The notes below the pieces were generated by a model. That model saw only the letters and a list, made by a program, of their open reading frames with translations, was not told the DNA's origin and searched no databases. Made by a program: the position numbers and the translations under genes. 7,731 bases of DNA, from positions 1-7,731 of the forward strand of contig CALMIH010000190.1 of NCBI GenBank assembly GCA_937864085.1, given 5' to 3'. Origin of the DNA: an uncultured Chloroflexota bacterium. GTDB taxonomy: Bacteria; Chloroflexota; Limnocylindria; Limnocylindrales; Limnocylindraceae. Shown one piece after another: positions 4,783-7,731 of the stretch. Position 1 is the first letter of the stretch, and each line of letters opens with the position of its first letter.

Positions 4783-6072
4783 GTGAGTCAGAGGAAGCCC
4801 GCACCGATCCCTCGCCCTACTGCAGCATCTGCGGGCATCCAGCGCGACGTGCGCTATTTGATCGGGGCGCAGGCTGTCTCCACCTTCGGGTCGTTCATCA
4901 CGCGCGCAGCGCTCCCCCTCCTCGCGATCATCGGCCTAAACATCTCCCCAGCAGAGGCGGCGCTTCTCGCCGCAGTCGACCTGATCGCAGCCGCACTGAT
5001 CAGCCAGGTCGCTGGCGTCTGGATTGACCGACTCCCACGCCGGCCAGTGCTTATCGGTACCGATCTGATTCGCGCGCTGCTTCTTGGCAGCATCCCGCTC
5101 GCCGCGGCACTCTTCGGTGGCGTCACGCTTGCGCATCTGATCGCCGTGAGCGCTCTCAGCGGCATGTGTACAACCGCATTCGATATTGCTGAGCGCAGCT
5201 ACCTTGCTGGGCTCGTCCCAACGCCACAGCTCCGCGCCGTGCTCGCGCGTGTGCTCGGGATCCGCGGCGCAGCAGAGTTCTTCGGCTTCGGTAGTGCCGG
5301 CATTTTGATCGGGACCATCGGGGGTCCAGCAGCGATCGGCGTTGATGCCCTCACGTATATCGTCTCAGCACTCCTTATCACCGCGCTGCGCGTCCGTGAG
5401 CCTCGCCTCCCTGCAGCGCGCCAGCGACGGAGCTTCATCACTGAGGCACGTGAGGGCTTCGCAAAGACGTGGGCGATCCCCATCCTGCGACCGCTACTCG
5501 GCACAAGCGCGGCGATCGGGCTCTACTTCGGCCTCTTCCGTTCCGCGTACATGATTTATGTCGCACGAACGCTCAACCTCCCCGCAGAGGCGATCGGGTT
5601 CGTGATCGCAACGGGCGGGATCGCGTCGTACATGGGAGGAGTGCTCACCGAGCGCATCTCTCAAGCACTCGGCACTGGCCGCGCCATCAGTGTCAGCCTG
5701 ATCATCGTCGGCGTTGGCCTTGCGCTCGTCCCGCTTGCGCCTGCCGCATCAGTCCTTGGCATCGCACTCCTCATCGCGCATCAGTTCTTGAGCGATGGCT
5801 TTGAGACGGTATGGGAGGCGAATCAGGGGGCGATCCGCGGGCGTGTCCTGCCGGATGCGCTCCAGGGTCGCGCCAATGCGGCATTTGAAGGGATCAGCAT
5901 CCTTGGGCGGCTCGCTGGGATTCTTCTCGGCGGTGCGCTCGGAAGCTCTATCGCTGGGAGTGGCGCGGCACTCTTCGCTGGTGCAGCGGCATCAATCGTT
6001 GCCGGCCTTGCCATTGCCACCACGCGCCTCGGTCGCGTGAAGCGGATTAGCGAACTCCCACAGGCGCGCTAG
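4783..6072 (+). CDS. MFS transporter (drug/metabolite efflux-like), inverted in the cluster
   Basis: This is an inner-membrane major facilitator superfamily protein of 429 residues, the usual size for 12 membrane helices. After a short Arg/Pro-rich cytosolic N-terminus, TM1 starts near residue 26 (LIGAQAVSTFGSFITRAALP). The loop 2-3 signature is clear at about 78-89 (GVWIDRLPRRPV, MFS motif A with Asp-Arg and paired Arg). Further hydrophobic helices alternate with short loops, with the central cytosolic loop at about 203-235. GVDALTYIVSALLI and LQGRANAAFEGISILGRLAGILLGG resemble the MFS_3 / EntS-like efflux group, so export of a small molecule is likeliest, but the substrate cannot be read. 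The start is chosen as GTG 4783; GTG 4768 would put the first codon nine bases from ffh. It runs against all its neighbours, divergent from ffh and 19 bases convergent with ftsY, so it is probably an insertion into an older cluster. Base composition by eye is like its neighbours. Confidence 0.9.
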   Translation: MSQRKPAPIPRPTAASAGIQRDVRYLIGAQAVSTFGSFITRAALPLLAIIGLNISPAEAALLAAVDLIAAALISQVAGVWIDRLPRRPVLIGTDLIRALLLGSIPLAAALFGGVTLAHLIAVSALSGMCTTAFDIAERSYLAGLVPTPQLRAVLARVLGIRGAAEFFGFGSAGILIGTIGGPAAIGVDALTYIVSALLITALRVREPRLPAARQRRSFITEAREGFAKTWAIPILRPLLGTSAAIGLYFGLFRSAYMIYVARTLNLPAEAIGFVIATGGIASYMGGVLTERISQALGTGRAISVSLIIVGVGLALVPLAPAASVLGIALLIAHQFLSDGFETVWEANQGAIRGRVLPDALQGRANAAFEGISILGRLAGILLGGALGSSIAGSGAALFAGAAASIVAGLAIATTRLGRVKRISELPQAR

Positions 6073-6091
6073 CGATCTGTTACCCGCTTCG

Positions 6092-7018
6092 CTACGCCTC
6101 GCTCCTCGCACCCTCACCGAGCAGACCAGCAACGTAGGCGGCGGCATCAAACGGGAGTAGGTCAGCACCGCGTTCACCCACGCCAACCCAGCGCACAGGG
6201 AGTGACAGTTCACGACGCACAGAGAGCGCCACGCCACCGCGCGCGCCAGCATCAAGTTTCGTGAGGATCACGCCGTCAACACCCGCCGCCCGGTCAAACC
6301 CCTTCGCCTGCGCGAGTCCGTTCTGTCCAGCTGTAGCATCCAAAACCAGGAGCACCTCAACCTTTGCGTCAGGAGCGATCTTTCCAATGACGCGGCGCAT
6401 CTTGGAGAGTTCTTCCATCAGGCCGCTCTTTGTCTGCATGCGCCCAGCCGTATCAATGATCACCGGCTGAAGGCTGCGCGCGCTTGCCGCAGTGAGTGCG
6501 TCGTGAATCGCCGCTGATGGATCGCCGCCTGGTCGACCCTCAATGATCGAAACTCCTTCTCGCTCAGCGAGGAGTCGCAACTGTTCGATCGCCGCCGCCC
6601 GAAAGGTATCGGCAGCAACAAGGAGCGGCTGGCTACCCGCCGCCTTCGCCCGCGCAGCGAGCTTTGCTGCAGAGGTGGTCTTCCCTGCCCCATTGACGCC
6701 AACAAGGAGGATCACCTCGATCTCCGCCTCGGTAGCCGCTGAGCGATCCCCCTCTTCTTGCATCAACCGCATCAGTGCCGTGCGGAGCCGCGCGTGGCCG
6801 TCACCATCACGAATCTCCTGTGCGTCTGCGATGATCGCGCGCGCCGTTGCGGTTCCGGCATCGCTCAGAATCAACGCCTCTTCCAGGGCGCTCCAGTCTG
6901 GTTCAGGGGCGAGTGAGCGCCGAAGTGCTTGGATGATGCCGCCAGCAGACGGGGCGGTTGCGGCACTGATGCTGCTCTGCTCTTCCTTTGTTGATTTGCG
7001 CCAGAAGGCGAGCTTCAA
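6092..7018 (-). CDS. ftsY: Signal recognition particle receptor FtsY
   Basis: FtsY is the membrane-associated GTPase that docks SRP-bound ribosomes by forming a twin-GTPase complex with Ffh. The 308-residue protein has only a short N-terminal segment (MKLAFWRK plus a low-complexity stretch to about residue 28), not the long acidic A domain of E. coli. The N domain covers about 29-95. GTPase motifs are P-loop GVNGAGKT 107-114, G2 DTFRAAA 137-143, G3 DTAGR 189-193, G4 TKLD 253-256 and G5 GVGE 279-282, with the family ending DLLPFD at 286-291. In G4 the residue after TKLD is Ala instead of the usual Gly. The start is TTG 7018, with GAGG seven bases upstream (7029-7026); it overlaps the smc TGA as TTGA, so the two are probably translated as a coupled pair. 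The stop is TAG at 6094-6092. All GTPase motifs look intact, in contrast to the altered G3/G4 of Ffh here. Confidence 0.96.
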   Translation of the reverse strand: MKLAFWRKSTKEEQSSISAATAPSAGGIIQALRRSLAPEPDWSALEEALILSDAGTATARAIIADAQEIRDGDGHARLRTALMRLMQEEGDRSAATEAEIEVILLVGVNGAGKTTSAAKLAARAKAAGSQPLLVAADTFRAAAIEQLRLLAEREGVSIIEGRPGGDPSAAIHDALTAASARSLQPVIIDTAGRMQTKSGLMEELSKMRRVIGKIAPDAKVEVLLVLDATAGQNGLAQAKGFDRAAGVDGVILTKLDAGARGGVALSVRRELSLPVRWVGVGERGADLLPFDAAAYVAGLLGEGARSEA

Positions 7019-7731
7019 CGGATCGCCTCGCGCTCCGCACGCTCAGCACGGGCGGCGTCGGCAATCTTCTTCGCCTCATCGAGTCGCAGACCAAAGACGC
7101 GGCTCGCCGCATCCTCGCCAGCGGTGACACCCCAGAGACTATCTGCCACCTCAACGGTGCCGCGGTTGTGTGTGATCACGATGACCTGAGTGCGCTCGCT
7201 GAGCTCGCGAATCGCATCACCGAAACGCGTCACGTTCGCCTCATCAAGCGCCGCATCCACCTCATCCAGCACCACGAATGGAAGCGGGCGCACGGCGAGC
7301 ATGCCGAGAAGGAGTGCAACACCGGTGAGTGCGCGCTCGCCACCAGAGAGGAGTGAGAGCTGCTGTCGTCGCTTCAGTGGCGGCCGAGCATCAATCTCTA
7401 CGCCTGGGCGACGTACGCCATCCTCTGCGGCGAGTCGCAGCTGTGCGTCGCCACCTCCGAAGAGGAGTTGGAAGTTCGCGGAGAAGCTCGTCTGTAGCGC
7501 GGTGAACTGTTCAGCGAATGTGCTCTCAACAAGTGTGTCCAACTCGTTCATGAGCTCTGATGCCTTAGCGATCGCGCCGTCAAGGTCGACCGTCTGCGCC
7601 TCGAGGCTCTCAAGCCGATCTCGCAGCTCACGGTGCTCGATCGCAACGCTCGCACCGCCCGCATCAAGCGGACCAATCTTCCGGCGTAGGCGCTCAAGCG
7701 TGCGAATCTGCTCAGGGTCAGGTGCGCTCGG
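7015..7731 (-). CDS. smc: Chromosome segregation protein SMC, C-terminal part
   Basis: SMC is the ATPase arm of condensin: long coiled-coil dimers that load near the origin and compact the chromosome, with ScpA/ScpB. Only the last 238 residues are in the window; the N-terminus, hinge and most of the coil lie beyond the right edge. Visible parts are the end of the descending coiled coil (about residues 1-75 of the fragment, rich in Glu/Arg/Leu heptads), FGGGDAQLRL 91-100, the ABC signature LLSGGERALTG 127-137, Walker B and D-loop FVVLDEVDAALDEANV 152-167, and the H-loop region VIVITHNRGTVEVAD 183-197. The GPVN-type junction before the coil ends reads IGPLDAGGASVAIEH, less conserved than usual. 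After the ATPase head there is an extra charged Ala/Glu/Arg helix of about 25 residues. The TGA stop (7017-7015) overlaps the ftsY TTG. The call is certain from the head motifs. Confidence 0.97.
   Translation of the reverse strand, partial: PSAPDPEQIRTLERLRRKIGPLDAGGASVAIEHRELRDRLESLEAQTVDLDGAIAKASELMNELDTLVESTFAEQFTALQTSFSANFQLLFGGGDAQLRLAAEDGVRRPGVEIDARPPLKRRQQLSLLSGGERALTGVALLLGMLAVRPLPFVVLDEVDAALDEANVTRFGDAIRELSERTQVIVITHNRGTVEVADSLWGVTAGEDAASRVFGLRLDEAKKIADAARAERAEREAIR

Noticed and set aside
4759..4804. Longer Ffh reading from 4804
   Set aside because: The extra 15 residues lie inside the divergent transporter gene and do not match the family N-terminus, which begins at MFDAL (ATG 4759).
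6070..6094. Inverted repeat TAGCGA...TCGCTA spanning both convergent stop codons of the transporter and ftsY
   Set aside because: A six-base arm with a 13-base loop and no T-tract is too weak to call a bidirectional terminator; two TAG stops facing each other explain half of the symmetry.
7568..7575. GCGATCGC octamer resembling the cyanobacterial HIP1 element
   Set aside because: I noticed a single clear copy, inside smc; gene content and codon use do not suggest a cyanobacterium.
1..7731. tRNA, rRNA, CRISPR, insertion sequence or defence genes
   Set aside because: I looked on both strands and saw no cloverleaf, regular repeat-spacer array, transposase motif or unexplained long open frame; every long frame is accounted for by the ten genes listed.

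Overview
The window is a conserved bacterial housekeeping block of moderately high GC (roughly 60% by eye), almost wall-to-wall coding. Nine genes lie on the minus strand and one on the plus strand. Gene content (SMC, FtsY, Ffh, bS16, a KhpA-type KH protein, RimM, TrmD, bL19, RNase HII) and order match the chromosomal SRP/ribosome-maturation cluster of many Gram-positive-type and Chloroflexota-type bacteria. Long Ala/Glu tails on bS16 and bL19, GTG and TTG starts, and -10 boxes placed directly before start codons suggest an actinobacterial or Chloroflexota-like genome (for example a freshwater Limnocylindria-type lineage). That placement is an inference and is not secure.

Layout, reading the minus strand from right to left: the C-terminal part of smc (7731-7015) overlaps ftsY (7018-6092) by a TTGA junction. 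A plus-strand MFS transporter gene (about 4783-6072) then interrupts the cluster, convergent with ftsY and divergent from ffh. A run of co-directional genes follows: ffh (4759-3341), a 118-base gap with a possible promoter and leader hairpins, rpsP (3222-2680), khpA (2680-2447), rimM (annotated from 2418, true start uncertain), trmD (1888-1169), a short gap with a candidate extended -10 promoter, rplS (1087-524) and rnhB (from 527, running off the left edge). No stretch of more than 300 bases lacks a gene. I see no RNA gene, mobile element or CRISPR array.

How the genes work together: Ffh and FtsY are the protein core of co-translational membrane targeting; bS16 and bL19 are ribosomal proteins; RimM matures the 30S subunit around S19/16S; TrmD makes m1G37 in tRNA; KhpA is a small RNA-binding protein; RNase HII removes ribonucleotides from DNA; SMC compacts the chromosome. 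Start/stop overlaps at smc/ftsY, rpsP/khpA, rimM/trmD and rplS/rnhB imply translational coupling.

I found no clearly new multi-gene system. The points most worth checking are: (1) a 23-base divergent ffh/MFS gap in which two -10 hexamers interlock and both genes look leaderless; (2) strongly acidic low-complexity tails on both ribosomal proteins of one operon; (3) an RNase HII whose GRG substrate-recognition motif reads GLA; (4) two inverted repeats at the rplS/rnhB junction, one burying the rnhB Shine-Dalgarno; (5) unusual G3/G4 motifs in Ffh; (6) a RimM whose conserved N-terminus extends upstream of any ordinary start codon; and (7) Glu in place of the catalytic Asp of TrmD.
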